This document shows, one piece after another, positions 46,220-54,621 of a stretch of DNA of 64,000 bases (within the stretch, counting starts at the first letter, position 1; the number at the start of each line of letters is the position of its first letter). Position numbers and translations under genes: made by a program. This DNA comes from Candidatus Binatia bacterium. GTDB taxonomy: Bacteria; Desulfobacterota; Binatia; UBA12015. Under the pieces are notes generated by a model that worked only from the letters and a program-made list of their open reading frames with translations, was not told where the DNA came from and did no database searches. The stretch spans positions 124,001 to 188,000 of the forward strand of contig DATCMB010000019.1 of NCBI GenBank assembly GCA_036563615.1, written 5' to 3'.

Positions 46220-46534
46220 TCAGAACGGCGTGCTCGGGCCGCTCACCGCCGCGTCGACCTCGCGCGGGTCGACGCGCTGACCGCTCTCGAGCGCATCGAT
46301 CAGCATCTGCACGCGGCGCTTCTCGAGCAGGATCTCCTGCTGCGCCGCGCCCTTGGTGGCCGACGCCTGCGCGGCGAGCTGACGCTCGGCGCTCTCGAGG
46401 CGTTCGAGGTCGGCGCTGCTGCGGGTCGTCGTGGTCGTCGTCGTGGTGGTGGTCGAGGTCTGCGCGGCGACCGGGGTCGCGGCGAGGGCGACGCCCAGCG
46501 CGGCGAGCGCGACGAATCGTGGTGCCTTCTTCAT
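46220..46534 (-). CDS. Small secreted protein with a polythreonine tract
   Basis: 104 aa. Signal peptide (FVALAALGVALAATPVAA) is followed by QTS and a run of ten Thr, then a charged helical domain LERLESAERQLAAQASATKGAAQQEILLEKRRVQMLIDAL. The Thr tract uses both ACC and ACG codons, so it is not a simple trinucleotide expansion. Thr tracts are common sites of O-glycosylation or act as linkers. The remainder is predicted coiled-coil. AGGAGGG lies 6 nt before the ATG, so it should be well translated. No family recognised. Confidence 0.72.
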   Translation of the reverse strand: MKKAPRFVALAALGVALAATPVAAQTSTTTTTTTTTTRSSADLERLESAERQLAAQASATKGAAQQEILLEKRRVQMLIDALESGQRVDPREVDAAVSGPSTPF

Positions 46535-46689
46535 GGTTCCCTCCTGAGTGGTTGTGAGGAGCGTACCGCTCGGGTGGTGAACGCATGGTTCGCGGTACCG
46601 AGGAAGAGCCTACCACGATCCTCCGGGAGCGGAACCGCGGCGCAGGTTGCGCCCTGACGCCCGCGTGCGCGGCCTGCTAAGCGTGCGCC
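46535..46689. other. Divergent intergenic region
   Basis: 155 bp. TAAGCG (46678-46683) lies 6 nt before the ATG of the MBL gene. No coding or structural signal otherwise. Confidence 0.3.
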
Positions 46690-47583
46690 ATGCGGGTGAC
46701 CCTCGACTGGCTCGGCGTCTCGACCTTCCGCCTCGTCGTCGGCGAGCTGACGATCTTCCTCGACGCCTACATCGACCGCGTGCCGGCGGCGCCGCCGGTC
46801 GGCATGACGGTCGCCGACGTGAAGCGCGCCGACTGGGTGCTGATCGGGCACTCGCACTTCGACCACCTGTGGGGCGCGGAGCGCATCGCGCGTCAGACCG
46901 GCGCCACCGTGATCGGCTCACACGAGACCGTGCGCCTGCTGCACGACGTCGACAGGATCCCCGAGCAGCAGCTCATGGCGGTCGCGGGCGGCGAGCCGAT
47001 CGAGCTCGCGAAGGACGTGCGCGTGCGCGTCTTCCCGAGCCTGCACTCGTGCATCTGGGCGACGATGGGCTCGGCGGCCGACGATCCCTGCCTCGGCGAC
47101 CTCGGCGTCAAGCATCAGGAGCGCGTCATGCGCGTCGAGGGCGCGATGCAGCTCCTGCACTCGGGCGCGCTTGGCGACGACATCGCCAAGCACATGCACG
47201 AGAGCGACCGCCATCCGCGCGGCGAGGGCGGGTCGTTCGCGTTCCTCATCGAGACGCCCGCCGGCTCGATCTTCTGGAAGGACAGCTCCGGGCACTGGAG
47301 CGGTCTCCTGCGCGACCTCCGGCCCGACGTCGCGCTGCTCGCCGCGGTGGGCCGCGGCAACGTCGACGGCGAGCCCCACCAGGGGACGCTCGCGAGCTTC
47401 GTCGCCGACGAGGTCGAGCTGCTGAAGCCCGGCCGCGTCATCCTCTGCCACCACGACGACTGGATGCCGCCGCTCACCAGGCCGATCGACACGGAGCCGA
47501 TCCGCCGCGAGCTCGAGCGGCGCACGCCCGGCGCGCAGCTCGTCGAGATGGGCTACCTCGAGGGGCGGACGATCCTCGGCTGA
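46690..47583 (+). CDS. MBL-fold metallo-hydrolase (UlaG-like)
   Basis: 297 aa. The metallo-beta-lactamase signature is HSHFDH (residues 54-59), following LDAYIDRVP... and a beta sheet lead-in (LDWLGVSTFRLVVGELTIFLDA). Later ligands appear to be HSC in FPSLHSCIW (His) and CHHDDWMPP (His-His-Asp-Asp). The family (COG2220-type) includes UlaG, the ascorbate-6-phosphate lactonase, and many enzymes of unknown substrate. It is a single gene. Substrate not predicted. Confidence 0.83.
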   Translation: MRVTLDWLGVSTFRLVVGELTIFLDAYIDRVPAAPPVGMTVADVKRADWVLIGHSHFDHLWGAERIARQTGATVIGSHETVRLLHDVDRIPEQQLMAVAGGEPIELAKDVRVRVFPSLHSCIWATMGSAADDPCLGDLGVKHQERVMRVEGAMQLLHSGALGDDIAKHMHESDRHPRGEGGSFAFLIETPAGSIFWKDSSGHWSGLLRDLRPDVALLAAVGRGNVDGEPHQGTLASFVADEVELLKPGRVILCHHDDWMPPLTRPIDTEPIRRELERRTPGAQLVEMGYLEGRTILG

Positions 47584-47652
47584 CCCGCGGCGTCGGCGCG
47601 CGGCGCGGCGCGCACGACCGTCTCGCGCGCGCCGCTCAAGCCCGCGCGGCGC

Positions 47653-48315
47653 TCACGCGACCGCGCTCCAGTAGACGAGCGTGCCGAAGCCCGTCATGCG
47701 CGAGCCGCGCTCGCGCACGTCGCTGAAGCCCGCCGCGCGGATGATCTCGGGCAGGCGTCCGGTCAGGTTGGGAAGCACGCGGTCCTCGCCGTCGAACAGG
47801 CGGATCGGCAGCGACAGGAGCCACATCAGCGCGTTGCTGGGCGGACCGAAGTCGGCGACGTGCAGCTCGCCGCCCGGACGCAGCGCCGCGCGCGCGGCGC
47901 GCAGCGCGCCGAGCTTCTCGTCGGCCGTGAGATGGTGCAGGACGAGCGTCGACAGCACGCGGTCGAGCGAGCCCGGCTGCAGGCCGACCTCCTCGATCCT
48001 CCCCTGGCGCAGCTCGACCTCGACCTTGGCGTCGGCGAGCTTGCCGCGCGCGATGTCGAGGATCTTCGGGTCGACGTCGATCCCGATGACGCGCGCCGTC
48101 GGGTGCGAGCGCTTCACCATGAGCGCCAGCGTGCCGGTGCCGCAGCCCAGGTCGACGACGGTCATCCCGGGCTGGATCCGCGCCTGGTCGACGAGCTGTT
48201 GCTTGACCTCGTCCTCGCGCAGCAGGAGCCGGATGCAGGGGTCGTAGAGCGGCGTCAGCCAGTCGAGGCCCATCGCGGGCACGAACGAGTGTGAGTGCTT
48301 GTGCGTTGCTTCCAC
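47653..48315 (-). CDS. Class I SAM-dependent methyltransferase, CsoR-linked
   Basis: 220 aa from a GTG start at 48315 with GGAGGA 3 nt upstream; the open frame further 5' crosses an operator and the CsoR promoter. The sequence starts with a His-rich HKHSHS, then FVPAMGLDWLTPLYDP, and motif I VVDLGCGTGTLAL (residues ~53-65), with VIGIDVDPKILDIA, LSTLVLHHLTADEK and LRPGGELHVADFG: a classical methyltransferase core. It is divergent from csoR, with a palindrome TATACCACCTGGGGGTATA in front of the start, so its expression is probably controlled by CsoR and hence by copper or a related metal/thiol signal. The His-rich N-terminus could bind metal. Substrate unknown. Confidence 0.85.
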   Translation of the reverse strand: MEATHKHSHSFVPAMGLDWLTPLYDPCIRLLLREDEVKQQLVDQARIQPGMTVVDLGCGTGTLALMVKRSHPTARVIGIDVDPKILDIARGKLADAKVEVELRQGRIEEVGLQPGSLDRVLSTLVLHHLTADEKLGALRAARAALRPGGELHVADFGPPSNALMWLLSLPIRLFDGEDRVLPNLTGRLPEIIRAAGFSDVRERGSRMTGFGTLVYWSAVA

Positions 48316-48338
48316 GTCGTCCTCCGTGGCGTCCGGCC

Positions 48339-48357
48339 TATACCACCTGGGGGTATA
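48339..48357 (-). promoter_or_regulatory. CsoR-operator-like palindrome in front of the methyltransferase
   Basis: TATACCACCTGGGGGTATA: TATACC and its complement GGTATA flank a 7 bp GC-rich centre. Known CsoR operators are GC-rich pseudo-palindromes of the TACCC...GGGTA type. On the minus strand it overlaps the likely -10 (TATAGG) of the methyltransferase promoter. Confidence 0.65.
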
Positions 48358-48411
48358 TGTCCAGTACCTGCGGTGAAAAGCTTGCCGATAGAGCGTAACC
48401 CCACCGTCGTC

Positions 48412-48440
48412 TTGTCGAGCGTACCGGGTAAGGGTACTGT
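48412..48440 (+). promoter_or_regulatory. Promoter of csoR
   Basis: TTGTCG (48412-48417), 17 bp spacer, TACTGT (48435-48440), 8 nt to the ATG at 48449 with no Shine-Dalgarno. The second operator-like palindrome lies inside the spacer and -10. Confidence 0.55.
48421..48437 (+). promoter_or_regulatory. Second CsoR-operator-like palindrome, overlapping the csoR promoter
   Basis: GTACCGGGTAAGGGTAC: GTACC and GGTAC arms with a 7 bp centre. It covers the spacer and the start of the -10, a position that would give autorepression. Confidence 0.6.
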
Positions 48441-48448
48441 CCACGCTC

Positions 48449-48724
48449 ATGAACGCGACCACGAAGCGCTCCTGTCTCGCGCGTCTCGGGCGCATCGAGG
48501 GCCAGGTGCGCGGCATCGCCCGCATGGTCGACGACGACCGCTACTGCATCGACGTCATCACGCAGATCCAGGCGGTGAAGGCGGCGTTGCGGCGCGTCGA
48601 GGAGGAGATCCTGCGCGACCACGTCGCGCACTGCGTCGAGGAGGCGATCCGCAGCGGCGACGCGAAGGAACAGCGCAAGAAGGTCGCGGAGCTGATCGAG
48701 GTGCTGGGCCGGCGCAAGGCCTAG
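48449..48724 (+). CDS. csoR: CsoR-family metal-sensing repressor
   Basis: 91 aa, all-helical. The signature KRSCLARLGRIEGQVRGIARMV begins the DNA-binding helix. The Cu(I) ligand set of CsoR is present at the expected spacing: Cys33 (DDRYCIDVITQI), His58 and Cys62 (LRDHVAHC), i.e. C-x24-H-x3-C. RcnR and FrmR have different ligand patterns, so copper is the likely effector. Binding of Cu(I) to family members lowers DNA affinity and derepresses targets. Here the targets are probably itself and the divergent methyltransferase; no copper P-type ATPase is adjacent, which is unusual. Confidence 0.88.
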   Translation: MNATTKRSCLARLGRIEGQVRGIARMVDDDRYCIDVITQIQAVKAALRRVEEEILRDHVAHCVEEAIRSGDAKEQRKKVAELIEVLGRRKA

Positions 48725-48754
48725 CGGTCGCAGGCGAGTCGGAGGCGAGGCGAA

Positions 48755-49717
48755 ATGAAGGCGATACGCGTCGAGAAGCACGGCGGCCCGGAGGTGCTCG
48801 AGCTGCGCGAGGTGCCGGATCCGCAGCCCGGCGCCGGCCAGGTGCGGATCCGCGTGCACGCGGCCGGCGTCAATCCGGTCGACACGTACATCCGCGCGGG
48901 TCAGCAGGGCTACACCGCGGCGCTGCCGTACACGCCCGGCATGGACGCCGCGGGCGTCGTCGACGCGGTGGGCGAGGGCGTCACGCAGCTCGCGGTCGGC
49001 GACCGCGTCTACACCAACCTCGCGCTCACCGGCACGTACGCCGAGCTCACGCTCGCGCCGGCCGAGCAGGTGCGTCGCTTGCCGGAGCGCCTGAGCTTCG
49101 CCCAGGGCGCGGCGATCGGCATCCCATACTTGACGGCGTACCGCGCGCTCTTCCAGCGCGCGCAGCTCAAGCCCGGCGAATGGCTGCTCGTGCACGGCGC
49201 GAGCGGCGGCGTCGGCACGGCGGCGGTGCAGCTCGCGCGCGCCGCCGGCGCGATCGTGATCGGCACCGCGGGCACCGACGAGGGACGGCGCAGCGTCGCC
49301 GAGCAGGGCGCGCACCACGTCCTCGACCACCACGCGCCGGACTACCTCGCGCGCGTGCGCGAGCTCACGGACGGACGCGGCGTCGACGTGATCGCCGAGA
49401 TGCTCGCCAACGTGAACCTCGCGAAGGACTTCGAGGCGCTCGCACGCTACGGCCGCATCGTGGTGATCGGCAGCCGCGGCACGCTCGAGTTCGAGCCGCG
49501 TCTCACGATGCGCATCGACGCGACGATCCTCGGCATGTCGCTCGCGAACACGCCGCCGGAAGAGTTCGCGCGCGCGCACGCCGCGGTCGCGGCCGGCCTC
49601 GAGAACGGCACGCTGCGTCCGGTCGTCCGCTGCGAGCTGCCGCTCGCCGAGGCGGCGAAGGCGCACGAGCTCGTCCTGCAGCCGGGCGCGCTCGGCAAGA
49701 TCGTGCTGGTGCCGTAG
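48755..49717 (+). CDS. Quinone oxidoreductase-like MDR protein
   Basis: 320 aa. Medium-chain reductase: MKAIRVEKHGGPEVLELREVP, QVRIRVHAAGVNPVDTYIRAG, PGMDAAGVVDAVGEGVTQLAVGDRV, and the nucleotide-binding GASGGVGTAAVQLARAAGA. It lacks the zinc Cys cluster of alcohol dehydrogenases, as in QOR/zeta-crystallin. It probably reduces quinones or enones with NADPH. A GGAGG 13 nt upstream of the ATG, and its position 30 nt after csoR, allow cotranscription with csoR. If so, this reductase would be metal-responsive too. Confidence 0.88.
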   Translation: MKAIRVEKHGGPEVLELREVPDPQPGAGQVRIRVHAAGVNPVDTYIRAGQQGYTAALPYTPGMDAAGVVDAVGEGVTQLAVGDRVYTNLALTGTYAELTLAPAEQVRRLPERLSFAQGAAIGIPYLTAYRALFQRAQLKPGEWLLVHGASGGVGTAAVQLARAAGAIVIGTAGTDEGRRSVAEQGAHHVLDHHAPDYLARVRELTDGRGVDVIAEMLANVNLAKDFEALARYGRIVVIGSRGTLEFEPRLTMRIDATILGMSLANTPPEEFARAHAAVAAGLENGTLRPVVRCELPLAEAAKAHELVLQPGALGKIVLVP

Positions 49718-49800
49718 CGGAGCGCGGCGCGCACGCCGCGCGTCGCCCGTAGCAGGGGCTTCGCGTTGACCCTGCAGCGTGCCCCCGGCTATGGGCGCGC
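49718..49800. other. Short intergenic region with promoter of the enoyl-CoA hydratase
   Basis: 83 bp; promoter boxes listed separately. Confidence 0.4.
49766..49795 (+). promoter_or_regulatory. Promoter of the enoyl-CoA hydratase gene
   Basis: TTGACC (49766-49771), 18 bp spacer, TATGGG (49790-49795), then 5 nt to the ATG at 49801. No ribosome binding site can fit, so a leaderless message is likely. Confidence 0.5.
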
Positions 49801-50607
49801 ATGGCGTACGAAACCATCCTCTACGAGCGCAGGGACGCGGTCGCGCTCATCACGCTGAACCGCCCCGATCGCCTCAACGCCTGGACGCCGGCGATGGCCG
49901 AGGAGCAGGTGCGCGCGATCGAGGCCGCCAACGCGGACCCCGAGGTCGGCGCGATCGTCATGACCGGCGCGGGGCGCGGCTTCTGCGCCGGCGCCGACAT
50001 GGAGGACACCTTCAAGACGCGCCTCGAGGGCAAGGACCCGGGCGCGAACACGGCGGGCGGCTCGGGCGGCATGCCCGCCAACGTCGACTGGGTGGGGCTG
50101 CTGCGGCGCTCGAAGCCGCTCGTCGCGGCGGTCAACGGCGCCGCGGTCGGCATCGGCATGACGATGATCCTGCCGTTCGACGTCATCATCGCCTCGGAGC
50201 GCGCGCGCTTCGGGATGTTCTTCATCAAGGTCGGGCTCGTGCCGGAGCTCGCGAGCACGCACTTCCTCGTGCAGCGGGTCGGCTTCGGTCGCGCGAGCGA
50301 GATGTGCTTGTCGGGCAAGCTCTACGACGCGCGCGAGGCGCACGCCTGGGGTCTCGCCGATCGGCTCACCACCCCCGACCAGCTCCTGCCGGACGCGCTC
50401 GCGCTCGCCGGCGAGATCGCGGCGAACCCGGCGCCGCAGCTGCGCATGATCAAGCAGCTTTTGACCGAGAACGGCAGCGCGACCGACCTCACGCAGGTCC
50501 AGCAGCGCGAGAGCGAGATGCTGCGCGAGTGCTGGAAGTCGCCCGAGCACAAGGAGGCGGTGGCCGCGTTCCTCGAGAAGCGCCCGCCGCGCTTCGTACG
50601 CCGATGA
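49801..50607 (+). CDS. Enoyl-CoA hydratase/isomerase-family protein
   Basis: 268 aa crotonase. Oxyanion-hole motif GAGRGFCAGADMEDT, substrate loop KPLVAAVNGAAVGIGMTMILPFD, and FFIKVGLVPELASTHFLVQRVGFGRASEMCLSGKLYDAREAHAWGLADRL with the Glu of VPE at the position of one catalytic acid; the second acid position (near GAAVGIG) is not obvious. It hydrates or isomerises enoyl-CoA in fatty-acid-type beta-oxidation; the precise substrate is unclear. The stop overlaps the start of the next gene (ATGA), suggesting coupling. Confidence 0.88.
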   Translation: MAYETILYERRDAVALITLNRPDRLNAWTPAMAEEQVRAIEAANADPEVGAIVMTGAGRGFCAGADMEDTFKTRLEGKDPGANTAGGSGGMPANVDWVGLLRRSKPLVAAVNGAAVGIGMTMILPFDVIIASERARFGMFFIKVGLVPELASTHFLVQRVGFGRASEMCLSGKLYDAREAHAWGLADRLTTPDQLLPDALALAGEIAANPAPQLRMIKQLLTENGSATDLTQVQQRESEMLRECWKSPEHKEAVAAFLEKRPPRFVRR

Positions 50608-51506
50608 GGACCCCTGTGCCCATGACGAGCAACAGATTCAGAGAAACGGTCCGCGGCGCGCTGCTCGCGCTGCTCGTGGTTGCGTTCGCGGCCTGCGGCG
50701 ACGCGCACGATCGCGGCCCCTGCGCGGGCAAGACCGGAGCCGCCGGCACGCGGCAGATCACCATCGCCTCGGGCGGCCTCGAGCGCACCTTCGAGCTCGT
50801 CGTGCCCGAGGCGGCGGTCGGCGGCGCGCCGGTGCCGCTCGTCCTCGTCTACCACGGCGTCTTCTCGACCGGCGCGCAGATCCTCGCCACGACGGGCTTC
50901 GCCGAGAAGGCGCTGGCGGAGGGCTTCATCACCGCCGCGGGCGACGGCATCGGGCGGTCGTGGAACGCCGGCGTCTGCTGCGACCCCGCGATGAGCGAGA
51001 ACGTCGACGACGTCGGCTTCACCCGCGACATGGTCGCCGCGATCGAGAGCGAGTACTGCATCGACCCGCAGCGGATCTACGCGACCGGCTTCTCGAACGG
51101 CGGCGCGATGGCCTTCCGCCTCGCCTGCGACGCGGCCGACCTCTTCGCCGCGTTCGCGCCGGTCGGCGGCTCGCTGGCGCTCTTCCCGTGCGAGCCGGCG
51201 GCGCCGCGCCCCATGCAGATCATCAACATGGTCGAGGATCCCGTCGTGCCGTTCGCGCTCGGCGAGTTCTCGCTGCGCGAGTTCGTCAAGCACAACTCGT
51301 GCAGCGAGACGCGCGTGCTCGTCGAGCTCGCGCCGAACGCGACCTGCGAGGTCGCGCCCGAGTGCGCCGACGGCGCGACCACCGAGCTGTGCGCGGTCAC
51401 GGGCCTCGGCCACGACTGGCCGGGCGGCGAGCGCGATCCGCAGGGGACGTTCAGCGCGACCGACGCGGCGTGGAGCTTCCTCTCGGCGTTCAGCCTGAGC
51501 CCGTGA
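50604..51506 (+). CDS. Lipoprotein esterase, PHB depolymerase/feruloyl-esterase-like (LpqC family)
   Basis: 300 aa. Lipoprotein signal with lipobox FAAC (LLALLVVAFAAC, Cys near residue 32), so it is membrane-anchored. Alpha/beta hydrolase core: PLVLVYHGVFSTGAQ (oxyanion region), IYATGFSNGGAMAFRLAC with nucleophile Ser164 in GFSNG, then MVEDPVVPF (the acid) and a final GLGHDWPGG (catalytic His). This is the pattern of extracellular PHB depolymerases and LpqC/feruloyl esterases. A second in-frame ATG at 50622 is possible; the first gives the ATGA overlap with the enoyl-CoA hydratase. Substrate is likely a secreted polyester or phenolic ester. Confidence 0.85.
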   Translation: MRTPVPMTSNRFRETVRGALLALLVVAFAACGDAHDRGPCAGKTGAAGTRQITIASGGLERTFELVVPEAAVGGAPVPLVLVYHGVFSTGAQILATTGFAEKALAEGFITAAGDGIGRSWNAGVCCDPAMSENVDDVGFTRDMVAAIESEYCIDPQRIYATGFSNGGAMAFRLACDAADLFAAFAPVGGSLALFPCEPAAPRPMQIINMVEDPVVPFALGEFSLREFVKHNSCSETRVLVELAPNATCEVAPECADGATTELCAVTGLGHDWPGGERDPQGTFSATDAAWSFLSAFSLSP

Positions 51507-54500
51507 CCGTCCGGCGCGCGCGCAGGCGCGCGCCGAGGTCGTGCACCCAGGCGTAGAACGTCGGCAGCGCGAGCAGCGTGAACGCGGTCGACGTGACGAG
51601 CCCGCCGATCATCACGATCGCGAGCGGCCGCTCGATCTCGGTGCCGTGCAGCGGCAGCACGAGCAGCGGCAGCAGACCGAGGATCGCCGTCGACGCGGTG
51701 AGCAGCTTCGGCCGCACGCGTCCGATGCTCGCCTCGCGCAGCGCGTCCGCGAACGGACGCCCTTCCGCGACCAGCGAGCGCGTCTGCGTGATCAGCACGA
51801 GCCCGTTCTGCACCGCGATGCCGAAGAGCCCGATCAGCCCGACGAGCGACGACACGTTCCAGGTCTCGCCGGCGAGGAGCAGCGCGACGATGCCGCCGAC
51901 GAACGCGTCGGGCAGCGTCGCGAGGATCACCGCGACCTCGGCCGCCGCGCCGAGCGCGAGCTGCAGCAGCACCACGACCGCGAGTAGCGCGAGCGCGATC
52001 GCGATCGTCAGCGAGCGCGCCGCGCGCGCCTGGCTCTCGACGCGTCCGCCGACGTCGAAGAAGTAGCCGGTCGGCAGCGCGAGCTCGGCGGCGAGCCGCT
52101 CGCGCACCTCCTCGGCCGCGGAGACGAGGTCGCGCCCGACGACGCTCGCCTCGACCGCGACGCGGCGCGAGCCGGCCTCGCGCCGGATCGACGCCGGACC
52201 CGTCGTCTGCTCGATGCGCGCGAGCTGGCCGAGCGGGATGCGGCTGCCGTCGTGCCCGTCGACCAGCAGCGTGCGGATCGCGCTCAGGTCGTTGCGTCGG
52301 TGGTCCTGCAGGCGCACGACGAGGTCGAAGCGCCGCTGCCCGACCCACACCTCGCTCTGCCGCTCGCCGACCATGCCGACGCGCACCGCCTCGATGACGT
52401 CGCCCGGCGTCAAGCCAACGCGCGCCACCGCCGCGCGGTCGACCTCGATGCGGAGCTGCGGCAGACCGGTCGTGCGCTCGACGCGCAGGTCCGAGAGCCC
52501 GTCGATGCCGCGCATGATCTCCTCCGCGCGCGCGGCGAGGCTCGCGAGCGTGTCGAGGTCGGGACCGAAGATCCGCACCGCGATGTCCGACGGCGTGCCG
52601 CCGAGGCCTTCGTCGATGCGCATGCCGAGCGGTGTGGTGAACAGCGCGTTGATGCCGGGGATCCTGGCGATCGCCTCGCGCATGCGCTCGGTGATCTCGT
52701 CGAGCGTGCCCGTGCGCCGCTCGCGCAGCACGACCAGCACGTCGGACAGCGTGTGCGGCATCGGGTCTTCCGTCTGCTCCGAGCGTCCGGTGCGGCGCAC
52801 GATCTGCGCGACGTCCGGCACCTCGCGCAGCGCGTCCTCGACGCGGTGGTTCAGCCGGTCGACCTCCTCGAGCGAGGCCTCGGGCGGGACGCTGGTCTGG
52901 ATCATCAGCGCGCCCTCGTCGAGCCGCGGCATGAAGTCGGAGCCGACGACGAAGGCGAGCGCGAGCCCGGGCACGGTGATCGCGAGCGTCGCGAGTCGCA
53001 CCGCGCCGGCGTGGCGCATCGCGCCGTCGAGCAGCGGCGCGTAGAGTTGCTTGACGCGGGCGATGATCCAGGTGTCCTCGTCCGCCGCGCGCCGTCGCGG
53101 CGACAGGAAGAGCGCCGCGGCGACCGGCACCGCGGTCAGCGCCAGCACGAGCGACGACGCGAGCGCGGCGATCACCGCCGCCGCGAGCGGCCGGTACATG
53201 CGTCCCTCGATGCCGGTCATCCAGAGCAGCGGCAGGAAGACCGCGACCACGATCGCGGCCGCGAACGCGATCGGGCGGCCCATCTCGATCGCCGCGGCGA
53301 GCGCGATCGCGCGCCGCTCGGCGGGCGTGGCGTCGCCCGCGGGCGCCGCGCGCGTCGTCAGCCGGTGCGAGATGCCCTCCACCATGATGATCGACGCGTC
53401 GACCAGCAGCCCGACCGCGATCGCCAGCCCGCCGAGCGTCATGGTGTTGAGCCCGACGCCCCAGGTCTCGAGCAGCAGCCCGGAGAGCGCGATCGACAGC
53501 GGGATCGTCGCGGTGACGATCAGCGCCGCGCGCCAGTCGCCGAGCAGCGCGAACAGCACGAGCACGACCAGCACGGCGCCCGCGAGCACCGCGCGCGCCA
53601 CACCGCCGAGCGCGTCTGCGACGAGCTTCGACTGGTCGTAGTCGACGTCGATGGTCACGCCGTCGGGCAGCGTGCGGCGCAGATCCTCGACCGCGCGTCG
53701 CACACCATCGCCGACCGCGACGGTGTCGGCGCCGTACTGCTTGATGACGCGGACGTGCACCACCTCCTCGCCGAGGCGGTGCGCGAGCCCGCGTCGCACG
53801 CTCGGGCCCTCGATGACGTCGGCGACGTCGGCGACCAGCACCGGTGTCACGCCGCGCACCGCGACCACCGTCGAGCGGACGTCCTCGACGGTGCGCGCGC
53901 GCCCAACGGCGCGCACGCTCCACTCGATCGGACCCTGCACGACGAAGCCGCCCGACGCGTTCTCGTTCGCGCCCTGCACCGCGTGCAGCACCTCGTCGAG
54001 CGTCACGCCGCGCACGGCCATGCGGTCGGGATCGAGCTGCACCTGAAACTCGCGCAGGTAGCCGCCGATGCGCTCGACGGCCGCGACGCCCGGCACGGCG
54101 AGGAGTCTATTCTTGACTTCGACCTCGGCGAGGTCGCGCAGCGTCATCAGGTCGACCGCGCCCGGCTTCGCGCCGAGCGTGATCTCGACCACCTCGTTGA
54201 GGCGTCCGGTGACGTTGGAAAGCAGCGGCGTGCCGGTGCCCGGCGGAAGCTGTGGCGCGACCTGCGCGACGCGCTCCGAGACGAGCTGGCGCGAGCGGTA
54301 GTAGTCCGCGTCCGGCTCGAGCTCGACGGTGATCTGCGCGACGCCGAGCTGGCTCGTCGAGCGGATGCGCCGCACCTCGGGGACGCCCGCGAGCGCCGTC
54401 TCCATCGGGATCGCGATCCCGAGCTCGAGCTCCTCGGCGCTCATCGCGGGGTTCTGGACGATGACGTTGAACACCGGCGCGGCGAGGTCGGGGAAGACGT

Positions 54501-54609
54501 CGCGCCGCAGACCGAGGAGCGCGCTCGCGCCGAGCGCGGCGCCCGCGAGGGTGAGCAGCACGACGAGCGCCGGCTGCGCGAACGAGGCCCGGACGATGCG
54601 TGCGATCAT
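51490..54609 (-). CDS. CusA/CzcA-type heavy-metal RND efflux pump
   Basis: 1039 aa, usual length. Twelve-helix RND protein with helix 1 LVVLLTLAGAALGASALL, two large periplasmic loops and helix 4 GGLAIAVGLLVDASIIMVEG (about residues 391-410), with Asp403 and the Glu of MVE in the proton-relay motif. The first Asp of the divalent CzcA relay (DFG) is Ala here (GLAIA), as in CusA, which supports Cu(I)/Ag(I) rather than Zn/Co. The gene is third in a Cys-rich protein - OMF - MFP - RND series read on the minus strand. Its 3' end overlaps the convergent esterase gene by 17 nt. Confidence 0.93.
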   Translation of the reverse strand: MIARIVRASFAQPALVVLLTLAGAALGASALLGLRRDVFPDLAAPVFNVIVQNPAMSAEELELGIAIPMETALAGVPEVRRIRSTSQLGVAQITVELEPDADYYRSRQLVSERVAQVAPQLPPGTGTPLLSNVTGRLNEVVEITLGAKPGAVDLMTLRDLAEVEVKNRLLAVPGVAAVERIGGYLREFQVQLDPDRMAVRGVTLDEVLHAVQGANENASGGFVVQGPIEWSVRAVGRARTVEDVRSTVVAVRGVTPVLVADVADVIEGPSVRRGLAHRLGEEVVHVRVIKQYGADTVAVGDGVRRAVEDLRRTLPDGVTIDVDYDQSKLVADALGGVARAVLAGAVLVVLVLFALLGDWRAALIVTATIPLSIALSGLLLETWGVGLNTMTLGGLAIAVGLLVDASIIMVEGISHRLTTRAAPAGDATPAERRAIALAAAIEMGRPIAFAAAIVVAVFLPLLWMTGIEGRMYRPLAAAVIAALASSLVLALTAVPVAAALFLSPRRRAADEDTWIIARVKQLYAPLLDGAMRHAGAVRLATLAITVPGLALAFVVGSDFMPRLDEGALMIQTSVPPEASLEEVDRLNHRVEDALREVPDVAQIVRRTGRSEQTEDPMPHTLSDVLVVLRERRTGTLDEITERMREAIARIPGINALFTTPLGMRIDEGLGGTPSDIAVRIFGPDLDTLASLAARAEEIMRGIDGLSDLRVERTTGLPQLRIEVDRAAVARVGLTPGDVIEAVRVGMVGERQSEVWVGQRRFDLVVRLQDHRRNDLSAIRTLLVDGHDGSRIPLGQLARIEQTTGPASIRREAGSRRVAVEASVVGRDLVSAAEEVRERLAAELALPTGYFFDVGGRVESQARAARSLTIAIALALLAVVVLLQLALGAAAEVAVILATLPDAFVGGIVALLLAGETWNVSSLVGLIGLFGIAVQNGLVLITQTRSLVAEGRPFADALREASIGRVRPKLLTASTAILGLLPLLVLPLHGTEIERPLAIVMIGGLVTSTAFTLLALPTFYAWVHDLGARLRARRTVTGSG

Positions 54610-54621
54610 GTCCGCCCCCGC

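Larger units (their letters stand above)
48316..48448. promoter_or_regulatory. Divergent control region of methyltransferase and csoR
   Basis: 133 bp containing two operator-like palindromes and promoter boxes on both sides. The less GC-rich stretch TATACC...GGTATATGTCC stands out from the surrounding sequence. Confidence 0.6.

Noticed and set aside
46425..46460. GTC/GTG-type repeat as a microsatellite
   Set aside because: It encodes the polythreonine tract with mixed synonymous codons, so it is not a simple nucleotide repeat.
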